Shown here in pieces: positions 1 through 7,722 of a DNA stretch of 64,000 bases (position 1 is the stretch's first letter; each line of letters opens with the position of its first letter). The position numbers and the translations under genes are program-made. The notes beneath the pieces are model-generated. The model was not told the DNA's origin, did not search any database, and saw only the letters and a program-made list of their open reading frames with translations. The DNA comes from an uncultured Ferrovum sp. GTDB lineage: Bacteria > Pseudomonadota > Gammaproteobacteria > Burkholderiales > Ferrovaceae. The stretch covers positions 56,871 to 120,870 of the forward strand of contig CAIVHB010000084.1 in NCBI GenBank assembly GCA_903905585.1, in the 5' to 3' direction.

Positions 1-516
1 CGTCCCACCAGCGGTGAGATCAAATTGAATGGGCAACCATTGAGTCGACTCAGTTCGCCAGCCTTAGAGGCTTTGCGCAAAAACATTGGGATGGTGTTTC
101 AAGAACATAAATTATTGCTAGATCGCTCAGTTGAGCAAAACGCTGCTTTGCCGCTTCAAATTCAGGGCTTGGCTGGCGCAGAAATACACAAGCGCGTCGC
201 TGCCGCCCTAGAGCGAGTGGGATTGGGTGGACGTGCTAACGACTCCCCTTTGGCCTTATCAGGTGGCGAACGGCAAAGACTTTGTATAGCACGTGCCTTA
301 GTAGGTAAACCTGCCTTAATTGTAGCCGACGAGCCTACGGGCAACTTAGATACCGAATACGGAGAAGCCATCCTAACCTTGTTCCGCTCTTTTCATTTAG
401 CGGGTGTCACTCTGGTCATCGCGACCCACGATGAGCGTTTAGTGCAAAGTCTAGAGGGGCGTTTAGTGCATCTAGACCAGGGCAGAGTTATTAGCGATGG
501 AAGAACAATCTCATGA
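1..516 (+). CDS. ftsE: Cell-division ABC transporter ATPase FtsE (5' end cut by window)
   Basis: ATPase that pairs with FtsX at the divisome, on the cytoplasmic side of the inner membrane, to control septal peptidoglycan hydrolysis. The reading frame is open from base 1, so the start codon and the Walker A loop lie upstream of the window and 171 residues are visible. The ABC signature LSGGERQRLCIARAL and Walker B/D-loop VADEPTGNLD are present, as is the H-loop (ATHDE). The TTG at base 25 is internal and not the true start, because the frame before it reads RPTSGEIK, a normal post-Walker-A sequence. The stop overlaps the ftsX start (ATGA), so the two genes are translationally coupled. The identification rests on the sequence plus the adjacent ftsX. 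Confidence 0.95.
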   Translation, partial: RPTSGEIKLNGQPLSRLSSPALEALRKNIGMVFQEHKLLLDRSVEQNAALPLQIQGLAGAEIHKRVAAALERVGLGGRANDSPLALSGGERQRLCIARALVGKPALIVADEPTGNLDTEYGEAILTLFRSFHLAGVTLVIATHDERLVQSLEGRLVHLDQGRVISDGRTIS

Positions 517-1421
517 GAGGATTTGCAGAAAGACACGGACATGCCATTGCCTCAGCAGCTCGGCGCTTGATGACTGAGCCTCTCACCAACCTTCTTACAA
601 TATTTGTGATCGCTTTATCTTTGGCCGTTCCTACTTGCTTGTATCGGATTATTTCCGATGCAGCCACCATGGCCAAAGGTCAAGCGGGTCCCCCTGCCAT
701 CACCCTGTTCTTCCGACTCGGTGTTCGTGAAGATCAAATGAGCAAAATCCGGGAGAGTCTGGCTCATCACAAGCAGGTATCAAGCGTAGATTATGTTTCT
801 CCCGAACAAGGATTAAAAGAGTTACAACATCGTCTTGGCTCGGACGATGTGCTGACTGGTTTAGACCTCAACCCCTTACCTGCTGCGCTGATCGTGCATG
901 CATCTTCCACCGACCCTGCTGTGCTGTTGGACTTACAGAAAGAACTCAGCGCCTCTCCTGCTGTTGATCAAGTGAAGCTCGATGCTGAATGGGCTCGTCG
1001 GCTTCATGCCCTTACCCATCTGCTACAAGAGGCTATCTTGGCACTGGCCTTGATATTTGCTGCAGCAGTCGTGATCGTGGTGATGAATACTGTGCGTTTG
1101 CAGGTTACTGCCGCTCGCGAGGAAATTGAGGTCTGCAAACTCATGGGCGCAAGCGATGCTTTTGTGCGTCGCCCATTTGTCTATTTCGGCATGTTCCAAA
1201 TGTTTTTTGGGGGGGGGGTTGCTATTGGAATGACAGAACTAGCCCGCCTAGCCTTCAACTCCCTCAGCGCGGAATGGCTTGGACCGTATGGCCTGAACTT
1301 TCAGGTTCAACCTTTACCCTGGCTACAAGCAGGTGTTGGATTACTGCTCGCCTTAATTTTAGGCTGGATTGCAGCATCGAGCGCCGTTTCAACCTTTTTA
1401 TATCGATTAAGGCCGCGCTAA
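513..1421 (+). CDS. ftsX: Cell-division protein FtsX
   Basis: Inner-membrane partner of FtsE, 302 residues, a usual length for the family. The N-terminal tail is followed by a first membrane segment (about residues 28-48), a large extracytoplasmic domain (about 55-170) and three C-terminal membrane segments. The conserved cytoplasmic loop with AAREEIEVCKLMGAS lies near residue 195-210. Translation is coupled to ftsE by an ATGA overlap. The reading frame contains a run of ten G at 1209-1218, coding consecutive glycines in a membrane segment. The frame stays open through it, but such a run can slip in replication or sequencing. Confidence 0.95.
   Translation: MRGFAERHGHAIASAARRLMTEPLTNLLTIFVIALSLAVPTCLYRIISDAATMAKGQAGPPAITLFFRLGVREDQMSKIRESLAHHKQVSSVDYVSPEQGLKELQHRLGSDDVLTGLDLNPLPAALIVHASSTDPAVLLDLQKELSASPAVDQVKLDAEWARRLHALTHLLQEAILALALIFAAAVVIVVMNTVRLQVTAAREEIEVCKLMGASDAFVRRPFVYFGMFQMFFGGGVAIGMTELARLAFNSLSAEWLGPYGLNFQVQPLPWLQAGVGLLLALILGWIAASSAVSTFLYRLRPR
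1209..1218 (+). repeat. Homopolymeric G10 tract inside ftsX
   Basis: Ten consecutive G follow six T, within the third membrane segment region of ftsX. One base lost or gained would truncate the last quarter of FtsX. The frame as given is intact. Confidence 0.9.
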
Positions 1422-1461
1422 CGTTTTACACTCCCCTAAAGTTAGAAACTTTTTCGCCGTA

Positions 1462-1488
1462 TTGGCACTCTAATCACTAGAGTGCTAA
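1462..1488 (+). promoter_or_regulatory. CIRCE operator (HrcA binding site) before rpoH
   Basis: The inverted repeat TTGGCACTC, nine bases, GAGTGCTAA matches the CIRCE consensus TTAGCACTC-N9-GAGTGCTAA at 17 of 18 arm positions with the exact nine-base spacer. CIRCE is the established operator of the heat-shock repressor HrcA. It ends 22 bases before the preferred rpoH start. No hrcA gene is in this window. Confidence 0.9.
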
Positions 1489-1491
1489 TAT
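1462..1491 (+). promoter_or_regulatory. Probable sigma-70 promoter of rpoH, embedded in CIRCE
   Basis: A -35 box TTGGCA (1462-1467) and a -10 box TAATAT (1486-1491) are separated by 18 bases. The -35 box is in the left CIRCE arm and the -10 box overlaps the end of the right arm. Repressor binding would therefore block polymerase directly. The boxes were read by eye, with no transcript data. Confidence 0.6.
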
Positions 1492-1500
1492 AACGATCAT

Positions 1501-1505
1501 GGAGG
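1501..1505 (+). promoter_or_regulatory. Ribosome binding site deciding the rpoH start
   Basis: GGAGG lies five bases before the ATG at 1511. An in-frame ATG at 1499 overlaps this site and has no Shine-Dalgarno of its own, so 1511 is the better start. Confidence 0.8.
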
Positions 1506-1510
1506 TTTCT

Positions 1511-2368
1511 ATGACTACAATGACCCTTCCCGTTCCATCACTTACTGGCGCAAGTAGCTTAGAAAGCTATATACAGTCAGTCAATCGTATGCCTATGCTC
1601 ACGGCAGAGGAAGAATTCGCCCTTGGCGAGCGGCTTCGTACCCAAGGCGATCTGGAAGCCGCACAGAAACTAGTGCTTTCACATTTACGCTTGGTGGTAT
1701 CGATTTCTCGCCAGTACATTGGCTATGGCCTTCCTCAGGCCGACCTGATTCAAGAAGGAAACCTTGGCTTGATGAAGGCGGTTCGGCGATTTGATGCCAC
1801 CCGAGGGGTGAGACTCGTTTCGTTTGCAGTGCATTGGATTCGCGCTGAAATGCATGAATACGTTGTTCGTAATTGGCGCATGGTGAAGATTGCCACCACC
1901 AAGGCCCAGAGAAAACTGTTCTTTAACTTGCGCAGCATGAAGTCAAGCACCGGAACCCTGAGTGACCGGGATACCCACGAATTTGCCAAGACTTTAGGCG
2001 TGAAGCCTGAAGAAGTACGTGAAATGGAAATGCGCTTATCCGGTGGTGATGTTTCTCTGGAGGGTGGTCAAGATGAAGAGGAACAGGCTTATTTGAGCCC
2101 ATTGGCCTACTTAGCTGATGAAGGCGCAGAACCCTCTGACATTCTTGAAAATGCCCAGATTGGCCTTTTAGAGACTGAAGGGCTGCAGGATGCCCTTGCT
2201 CATTTAGACCCCAGGAGTCGTCGTATTGTTGAAGCCCGTTGGCTTAAAGAGGACGGGGGATTAACCCTGCATGATTTGGCGGATGAATTTCAGGTGTCCG
2301 CTGAGCGTATTAGACAGATTGAACAGAAGGCATTGGCGACCCTCAAAAAGACGCTAGTGCCGGCTTAG
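1511..2368 (+). CDS. rpoH: RNA polymerase heat-shock sigma factor RpoH (sigma-32)
   Basis: Directs core RNA polymerase to heat-shock promoters. It is 285 residues from the ATG at 1511, a normal length. Region 2 has LSHLRLVVSIS and the DLIQEGNLGLMKAV core segment (about residues 78-91). The RpoH box QRKLFFNLR sits at residues 133-141 and separates RpoH from RpoD/RpoS. Region 4 ends with an ERIRQIEQKALATL helix-turn-helix. Transcription probably starts from the CIRCE-embedded promoter, which would put the sigma factor under HrcA. The stop codon overlaps that of the convergent SCO gene (2365-2368), leaving no room for a terminator. Confidence 0.97.
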   Translation: MTTMTLPVPSLTGASSLESYIQSVNRMPMLTAEEEFALGERLRTQGDLEAAQKLVLSHLRLVVSISRQYIGYGLPQADLIQEGNLGLMKAVRRFDATRGVRLVSFAVHWIRAEMHEYVVRNWRMVKIATTKAQRKLFFNLRSMKSSTGTLSDRDTHEFAKTLGVKPEEVREMEMRLSGGDVSLEGGQDEEEQAYLSPLAYLADEGAEPSDILENAQIGLLETEGLQDALAHLDPRSRRIVEARWLKEDGGLTLHDLADEFQVSAERIRQIEQKALATLKKTLVPA

Positions 2369-2973
2369 GCCCCACCCTCTGCAATGAGATTGTGAATATC
2401 CTCTGCAATGTCCTTTGCAGAGGTTTCAGGGGCGTAAAGCAGTCTTGCTCGACCTTGTGTATCCATTACATAAACAAAGCCACTGTGCTCAAACATCTTA
2501 GGTGTTTTTGATGATTGTTGTACATAGACTTTAAAGTCCTTTGCAGCTGCATCTACTTCTGCTTGCGTTCCCGTTAAACCAATAATATGAGAGCCAAAAG
2601 GTTTTAAGTATTCGCTGAGAGTTGAAACCGTATCCGTCTCTGGATCTACCGTGATAAAAACAATATCAACAGTATGCTTAGCTTGAACCTCTGGTGAAAT
2701 GAGATCTAAAGCAGCCTGCATTCTTTGCAGTGTTGCTGGGCAAATGTCAGGGCACTGGGTAAAACCAAAGTACACCAGTTGTATGTGCCCTTTAAAATCT
2801 TTTGCCTGACGAGTATGTCCCGTTTGATCTATTAAGACCCAGGCCTGGCCATAAGGCGCACCTTTAATATCTGCGCCATGAAAGGGTAAGGGTTTATTTT
2901 GGCATCCTGCTAAAGCAGTCGCCAATGTAACTGCGAGATAAAAGATCTTAACGCTCTGAAAACTTGTCATCAT
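2365..2973 (-). CDS. SCO1/SenC family copper chaperone for cytochrome oxidase
   Basis: Thioredoxin-fold, membrane-anchored protein that delivers copper to, or reduces, the CuA site of subunit II. It has 202 residues and a lipoprotein-type signal with LAGC (Cys24). The copper-binding CPDIC pair is Cys74/Cys78, with the distal histidine at about His163 (FEHSGFVYV). It is the last gene of the heme A/assembly run, four bases after ctaB. Its stop overlaps that of rpoH, which runs the other way. A second, more divergent SCO-like protein is encoded at 4883-5503. Confidence 0.93.
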   Translation of the reverse strand: MMTSFQSVKIFYLAVTLATALAGCQNKPLPFHGADIKGAPYGQAWVLIDQTGHTRQAKDFKGHIQLVYFGFTQCPDICPATLQRMQAALDLISPEVQAKHTVDIVFITVDPETDTVSTLSEYLKPFGSHIIGLTGTQAEVDAAAKDFKVYVQQSSKTPKMFEHSGFVYVMDTQGRARLLYAPETSAKDIAEDIHNLIAEGGA

Positions 2974-2977
2974 TAAA

Positions 2978-3874
2978 CTACGCAGATAATTTCAAATAAT
3001 GATCAATCAACATCACTGCGAATAGCAACATCAGATACCAGATTGACCAAGCAAAAGTGGTTTTAGCAATCGCGTCTGTGTAGTGTTTCCAGACCATCCA
3101 AGCATAGTAAACAAAAATAGCATCTAGTATCACTGCGCCAATCAGATAGATCAATCCGCACAAACCTGAAGCGACCGGGAGCAGGCTCGCAGCCACCATA
3201 ATCAGGGTATAGAGAAACACATGCAGCCGAGTGAACAATTCACCATGCGTAACGGGAAGCATGGGGATCCCTGCCTTGGCATATTCCTTCTTTCTATAAA
3301 GCGCCAGCGCCCAAAAATGCGGGGGCGTCCAAACAAAAATAATCAAAAATAACAACAAGGCATCTGCACTGACTTCTCCTGTCACTGCTGCCCAACCCAA
3401 GACAGGGGGCATCGCGCCAGAGGCACCGCCAATGACAATATTTTGAGGGGTTGCAGGCTTGAGGAGCACCGTGTAAATAATGGCATAGCCCACAAAAGTC
3501 CCCAGAGTGAGCCACATGGTCAAGGCATTGACTTGCGTATATAGCAAGGCCATGCCAACCCCCCCCGTAATCGCTGCGAGCAGGAGTACCTGGCTTGATT
3601 CTATGGTGCCGCGAGCCGTGCCGCGATCCCGTGTTCTAGCCATCATGGCGTCAACCTGTTGCTCAACTAAGCAGTTAATCGCTGCTGCTGCCGCTGCCAC
3701 CAAGAAAATACCCAAAGTTCCCGCGACTAAGATGACAGGATTGACCATACCAGGAACGGCCAAGAACATCCCAATCACTGCCGTAAAAACAATCAGTGCA
3801 ACCACTCGAGGTTTGCACAGTTGAATAAATTGGCGAAGGATACCTTCAGTGACTGGAAGTGCTTGGGTTTCCAT
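2978..3874 (-). CDS. ctaB: Protoheme IX farnesyltransferase (heme O synthase)
   Basis: Polytopic UbiA-family prenyltransferase that adds a farnesyl group to heme b to make heme O, the precursor of heme A. It has 298 residues with about nine membrane helices. The first Asp-rich motif is in [18 protein letters not shown] (residues about 67-84), and the second loop has the [15 protein letters not shown] segment typical of CtaB/CyoE. It begins two bases after the ctaA stop, and ctaA would use its product. Quinol-oxidase genes are absent here, so ctaB is preferred over cyoE as the name. Confidence 0.96.
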   Translation of the reverse strand: METQALPVTEGILRQFIQLCKPRVVALIVFTAVIGMFLAVPGMVNPVILVAGTLGIFLVAAAAAAINCLVEQQVDAMMARTRDRGTARGTIESSQVLLLAAITGGVGMALLYTQVNALTMWLTLGTFVGYAIIYTVLLKPATPQNIVIGGASGAMPPVLGWAAVTGEVSADALLLFLIIFVWTPPHFWALALYRKKEYAKAGIPMLPVTHGELFTRLHVFLYTLIMVAASLLPVASGLCGLIYLIGAVILDAIFVYYAWMVWKHYTDAIAKTTFAWSIWYLMLLFAVMLIDHYLKLSA

Positions 3875-3876
3875 CT

Positions 3877-4866
3877 TTATTCCATTATCAAAGATACGGG
3901 TCTAGAACGCACTGCGGTATTCGCAGCGACTAGAGCGAATAGCAATATAGCAGCGCCGCCATTATGCATCACAGCAAGTGGCAAGGGCAGCTGCCACAAC
4001 ACTAAACTGATCCCTATCGCCAATTGAACGCCTAGTGCTAGGAATATCCCCAGACCAAATTGTTTTAATCCTGGTGCACGCATCAGAACATATCCCAGCA
4101 CAAACAGGATCACTGATACGCTTGCAGCTCCTAGCCTGTGCAACCAATGAATCGCGGTTAAGGCAGCTTGACTGAGTAACTGACCGTCTGCGGTGTAGCC
4201 CAGCTCACGAAACAGATGAAATCCATGTTCGAAGTCTGCTTCTGGCACCCATTGTCCCTGGCATAGCGGAAAGTCTGCACAAGCCAATGCCGCATAATTC
4301 GTGCTGGTCCAAGCCCCTAGTGCGATCTGGCACACCAACGCAATCAAGCCTATTAATGAAAACGTTTTTACTGCATTGCTCACAGGCTGACCCTCTGCGA
4401 TCTTTGTTTGACGCAATGCCATGACTGAAAGAAGCGCAAATGTTGTCATCCCGCCGATGAGGTGCAGACTCACAATCACAGGTTTAAGCAGAAGGGTGAC
4501 TGTCCACATTCCCAACATTCCTTGGAATATCACCACCCCAACTAGTGCTGTGGAAAGCCACGGAATTGTTCCAGGTCTGCGCTGCCGCCAAGCCAGCACT
4601 GATAGGGCCAATATTAGAAAACCAAGACTGGTGGCAAAGTAACGATGAATCATTTCTAGCCAAGCCTTATGAGGCTCAACGGGTTTACCAGGGAAATGAC
4701 TTTCGGCCTTTACAATATCCGCCGCAGCCTCTGGAACGCCAACATGTCCGTAGCATCCAGGCCAATCAGGGCAGCCTAATCCTGCATCGTTTAAACGAAC
4801 ATAGGCCCCCAGAATAACAATTCCTAGGGCCAATGCTGCTGCAATATTTACAAGCGTTTTAAACAT
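3877..4866 (-). CDS. ctaA: Heme A synthase (COX15/CtaA family)
   Basis: Inner-membrane enzyme that oxidises the methyl group of heme O to the formyl group of heme A. It has about eight membrane segments arranged as two four-helix halves. Candidate heme-ligand histidines are visible in [28 protein letters not shown] and MHNGGA. The frame opens at a TTG (4890), but the ATG at 4866 has a GAGGA Shine-Dalgarno nine bases upstream and gives 329 residues, so it is preferred. The gene sits between the SCO-like gene and ctaB. Confidence 0.95.
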   Translation of the reverse strand: MFKTLVNIAAALALGIVILGAYVRLNDAGLGCPDWPGCYGHVGVPEAAADIVKAESHFPGKPVEPHKAWLEMIHRYFATSLGFLILALSVLAWRQRRPGTIPWLSTALVGVVIFQGMLGMWTVTLLLKPVIVSLHLIGGMTTFALLSVMALRQTKIAEGQPVSNAVKTFSLIGLIALVCQIALGAWTSTNYAALACADFPLCQGQWVPEADFEHGFHLFRELGYTADGQLLSQAALTAIHWLHRLGAASVSVILFVLGYVLMRAPGLKQFGLGIFLALGVQLAIGISLVLWQLPLPLAVMHNGGAAILLFALVAANTAVRSRPVSLIME

Positions 4867-4882
4867 TCGAAGAGGTCCTCTT

Positions 4883-5503
4883 TTATCCAATCTGAGAGGC
4901 TTTGAGAAGTCGCTCCATGTCCTTCAAAATTCCTTTCAGTTCAGGATTGGCGGGATAACGCATAACGACATTCCCGAGCGGATCTACGACCCAAATGTGA
5001 TCTTTTGGCTCCCCTTTTTCAGAGCTTAGTGCGTCTGATAATTGCTTATCCGAAAGATGAAACCAATGCGTACCCTGATATTGTTGAGTAATATCACTGC
5101 GAACATTTGCTTCACCTTCAATTAATAGGACGCGTTCTACGCGATCATCATCATGCCCAAGGGCTGCCCGAACCTGTCGTAAAGCATAAAGCTTTGTCTC
5201 ACAGGCTTGATTACAGTCAGCGCTATCTTCTGCAATGAGCAGCCATTTGCCCTTGAATGTTGCAAGTGAGGTTTCTTTCCCGCTCTCATCTTTTAGATGA
5301 ACCTCTGGTAAGGGATGGACATCAAGTAATGTCCCATAATTTTTATGACCAACTGGGTGCACAAAGAAATACCAAATATAGGACAGTACAACGGGGGCGG
5401 CAAAAACCAGAATCATGAATATCAGCTGAATTTTTGCGGAACCAGATTGCCCTTTTAAAGCACGTCCCTGATGCCGGATTGTAAGACCAACTAAACGTTT
5501 CAT
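4883..5503 (-). CDS. Membrane-anchored SCO-like thioredoxin-fold protein of the oxidase cluster
   Basis: A 206-residue protein with one N-terminal membrane segment (about 25-47) and a periplasmic domain. It resembles SCO proteins only weakly but keeps a CxxxC pair (Cys97 and Cys101 in DCNQAC) and a histidine before a VVDPLGNVVMRY strand (His169), the three positions that bind copper in SCO. It overlaps the SURF1 stop by four bases and precedes ctaA. A role in copper or redox handling during oxidase assembly is inferred from motif and context. Burkholderiales clusters commonly carry an uncharacterised protein here. Confidence 0.75.
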   Translation of the reverse strand: MKRLVGLTIRHQGRALKGQSGSAKIQLIFMILVFAAPVVLSYIWYFFVHPVGHKNYGTLLDVHPLPEVHLKDESGKETSLATFKGKWLLIAEDSADCNQACETKLYALRQVRAALGHDDDRVERVLLIEGEANVRSDITQQYQGTHWFHLSDKQLSDALSSEKGEPKDHIWVVDPLGNVVMRYPANPELKGILKDMERLLKASQIG

Positions 5504-6228
5504 GATGTCACCACCGACTTCTTAAAGAAAGTAAAGTAAATGTAAATAGCGGCTGTTGTAGCTGCCAGTGCAAACCATTGAAAAGCGTACCCTCGGTGTG
5601 TATCAATGCCTAAGTTAGGGTGATCTTTTACGACTTTTAAACCTTCACTGGGTGAATTCAGGTTGAGCACCCAAGGAGCAACCTGATAGCCCATTGCTTT
5701 TGCATAGGCGTCGGGCTTGAAGTTTTGCCAAACCTTCCCCTGAACAGTTTCACCTGATAACTCTAGAAAGCGCGTCTTACCTGGACTTAATTCACCTTGA
5801 ATGTTTACAGTTGATGTTGGGACAGACACATCAGGGGCATTATGGTTCATTGGATCTTTTTTAATGAATCCTCGATTCACCATGATGACTAACTTTCCGA
5901 TTGCCAGAGGAGTAAGAACGTAATATCCAATCTCTTCTCCTAATGATCGGTTATCAATATAAATCTGGCCTTCTGCCAAATAGTGCCCCGAAGCTTTTGC
6001 CCTGCGATATTGGAGACTTTGTGATGCGATTTCATCTGCGCTGAGTGAATCAAGTTCTAAGGGGGGTAGTGAAATCCTAGCTTCCAGAGTAGCCTGAAGC
6101 CCATACTTTTCTGCAGCTCGGTTAAGTTGCCAATTACCTAATGCTAAGCCGACCGCAATCACAACGATGGCTGCTAATGTTGGTATCCAGTGAATACGCT
6201 TATAGACGGGAACAAGGGTGGGCGTCAT
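5500..6228 (-). CDS. SURF1 family cytochrome oxidase assembly protein
   Basis: A 242-residue protein with two membrane segments at the ends (about 15-33 and 218-236) flanking a periplasmic domain, the SURF1 layout. Family features include LGNWQLNRAAEK after the first segment, the central GYYVLTPL and VNRGFI strands, and the final RGYAFQWFALAATT. It assists heme a insertion into subunit I. Its start lies only 36 bases from the start of the divergent DUF2909 gene, and its end overlaps the next gene by four bases. Confidence 0.93.
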   Translation of the reverse strand: MTPTLVPVYKRIHWIPTLAAIVVIAVGLALGNWQLNRAAEKYGLQATLEARISLPPLELDSLSADEIASQSLQYRRAKASGHYLAEGQIYIDNRSLGEEIGYYVLTPLAIGKLVIMVNRGFIKKDPMNHNAPDVSVPTSTVNIQGELSPGKTRFLELSGETVQGKVWQNFKPDAYAKAMGYQVAPWVLNLNSPSEGLKVVKDHPNLGIDTHRGYAFQWFALAATTAAIYIYFTFFKKSVVTS

Positions 6229-6264
6229 GCTGTCTTGAATAGAATACTTTTTAAGGGTTGCTTC

Positions 6265-6462
6265 ATGCGTATCGTTGTTTCAATCTTTCTTTTATGCATC
6301 ATTGGCAGCCTAGGCAGCGCCTTTTACTATGTTCTTACAGACAAAGGGGGCAGCAAGCGCGCTCTAAAAGCACTCAAACTTCGAGTTGGATTATCTATCA
6401 CCTTGTTTTTGATTCTAATGTTAGGTTTTCACTTTGGGTTTTTGCCTAATCGCCACCTTTAG
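6265..6462 (+). CDS. DUF2909 twin-transmembrane small protein
   Basis: A 65-residue protein made almost entirely of two membrane helices joined by a short basic loop (DKGGSKRALKALKLRVG). This matches the DUF2909 'twin transmembrane' family found beside cytochrome oxidase genes. An upstream in-frame start at 6190 would run into the divergent SURF1 gene and give a non-hydrophobic head, so the ATG at 6265 is chosen. It is the only gene on this strand within the oxidase cluster. Its function is unknown, and a role in oxidase assembly or stability is only suggested by location. Confidence 0.8.
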   Translation: MRIVVSIFLLCIIGSLGSAFYYVLTDKGGSKRALKALKLRVGLSITLFLILMLGFHFGFLPNRHL

Positions 6463-6480
6463 GCATCGCTCAAATGAAGA

Positions 6481-6510
6481 ACCCGGGCCGCATGACTACG
6501 ACACCCGGGT
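6481..6510. repeat. Inverted repeat ACCCGGG / CCCGGGT between converging genes
   Basis: Two copies of a CCCGGG core can pair as a seven-base stem with a 16-base loop, 18 bases after the DUF2909 stop. No T-run follows on either strand, so an intrinsic terminator is not clearly supported. Confidence 0.5.
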
Positions 6511-6561
6511 CCATGAACCATTCACTATTGTTTAGGGAATTGCTCGGAATGCTTCAAAGAT

Positions 6562-6587
6562 ATGGCGCGCATGTTACTGCGCACCAT
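6562..6587. repeat. Hairpin in the 3' region of the subunit III gene
   Basis: ATGGCGCGC and GCGCACCAT pair over nine bases with one mismatch around an eight-base loop, 12 bases beyond the ctaE stop. No T-run follows. It could stabilise the 3' end of the ctaE transcript; that is inference. Confidence 0.45.
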
Positions 6588-6598
6588 AGACAAATGAA

Positions 6599-7438
6599 TT
6601 ACATCCAGTAAACGAATATAAATAATCCCAACCAAACCACATCAACAAAGTGCCAATACCAAGCGACTGCTTCAAAGGCAAAATGATGTTCTGGTGTGAA
6701 GTGACCTTTACCACATCGTGCCATGATTACGATCAGCATCAAGGTACCAAGGGTAACGTGGAATCCATGAAAACCGGTCAACAAAAAGAAGGTCGCACCG
6801 TAAACACCAGTAGAAAGCGTAAACGCTGCCTCGCCGTATTCAGTTGCTTGAAAGAACAAGAAGGTCAGGCCTAAAGCAATGGTAGCGGCCATCCCTATCA
6901 AAAGCTGAGTACGCTTATTTTCCATCAGTGCATGATGAGCCCAGGTGAGGGTAACACCCGACGTCAACAGCAGCAGAGTATTCACTGCGGGGAGCCCCCA
7001 AGCTTCCATAGGCTTAAATGCATCTGTTAGGTAAGGGCCTTCGCTTGGCCAACCGGGTTTAAACCCAGGCCAGATCAGTTGGTTATCAAGATCACCTAGA
7101 ATGGGAACTGACATTTGTCGCGCATAAAACAGTGCGCCAAAGAATGCAGCAAAGAACATCACTTCCGAGAAAATAAACCAACCCATTGCCCAACGAAAGG
7201 AAGCATCTACCTGCGTGTTGTATTTGCCACTGACGCTTTCATGAATGACATTACCAAACCAACCAAAGAGCATGTAGGTCAGAACCGCAAAGCCAGCAGC
7301 GAGAAAAACCATCCCAGGGGTTTTTCCCCAATGCAATAAACTGACCATGCCAATCGCCAATAGAAATAAGGCGGTTGAACCTACTACAGGCCATTTGGAT
7401 GGGGCCGGGACGTAATACACGTCTTGCGCTGTGCTCAT
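6599..7438 (-). CDS. ctaE: Cytochrome c oxidase subunit III (aa3-type)
   Basis: Integral subunit III of the aa3 oxidase, 279 residues, with seven membrane helices as in long-form CoxC. Diagnostic segments include FSEVMFFAAFFGALFYAR (about 91-108), FLFFQATEYGEA and LTGFHGFHVTLGT, then HFAFEAVAWYWHFVDVVW near the C-terminus. The start ATG has an AGGGAG Shine-Dalgarno seven bases upstream. It follows ctaG and the DUF2970 gene in the same direction. Confidence 0.97.
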   Translation of the reverse strand: MSTAQDVYYVPAPSKWPVVGSTALFLLAIGMVSLLHWGKTPGMVFLAAGFAVLTYMLFGWFGNVIHESVSGKYNTQVDASFRWAMGWFIFSEVMFFAAFFGALFYARQMSVPILGDLDNQLIWPGFKPGWPSEGPYLTDAFKPMEAWGLPAVNTLLLLTSGVTLTWAHHALMENKRTQLLIGMAATIALGLTFLFFQATEYGEAAFTLSTGVYGATFFLLTGFHGFHVTLGTLMLIVIMARCGKGHFTPEHHFAFEAVAWYWHFVDVVWLGLFIFVYWM

Positions 7439-7524
7439 TTGAATCTCCCTCGAGTCTTGAAAATCAAAGTGTTGATGTGGTGATATTTGAATTCAATAAA
7501 ACATTATAAAAAACTTGATTGCAA

Positions 7525-7722
7525 TTATGTTTTTTGCGTCACGAAGTAAACCAAAGTCACTAGTGAAGAAATAAAAAGTAACGTACAGACTACGCCTGCA
7601 AAAATGACCTGTCCTATCGTCAACTTCGTAATGTCAGTCTGATATTCAGAATCTTTGCGAATACCAAGGAAACTCCAAAACACTGCGATGAACGCCCTGC
7701 CCAACGATAGCTTTTGACTCAT
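7525..7722 (-). CDS. DUF2970 small membrane protein
   Basis: A 65-residue protein with a basic, aromatic head (LGRAFIAVFWSFLGIRKDSEY) and one C-terminal membrane helix. This is the layout of the DUF2970 family found between ctaG and subunit III genes in betaproteobacteria. Its start overlaps the ctaG stop (ATGA), so it is translationally coupled. Molecular role unknown. Confidence 0.85.
   Translation of the reverse strand: MSQKLSLGRAFIAVFWSFLGIRKDSEYQTDITKLTIGQVIFAGVVCTLLFISSLVTLVYFVTQKT

Noticed and set aside
6481..6510. Terminator for the DUF2909 gene
   Set aside because: The GC-rich inverted repeat has no T-run on either side, so it is listed only as a repeat.
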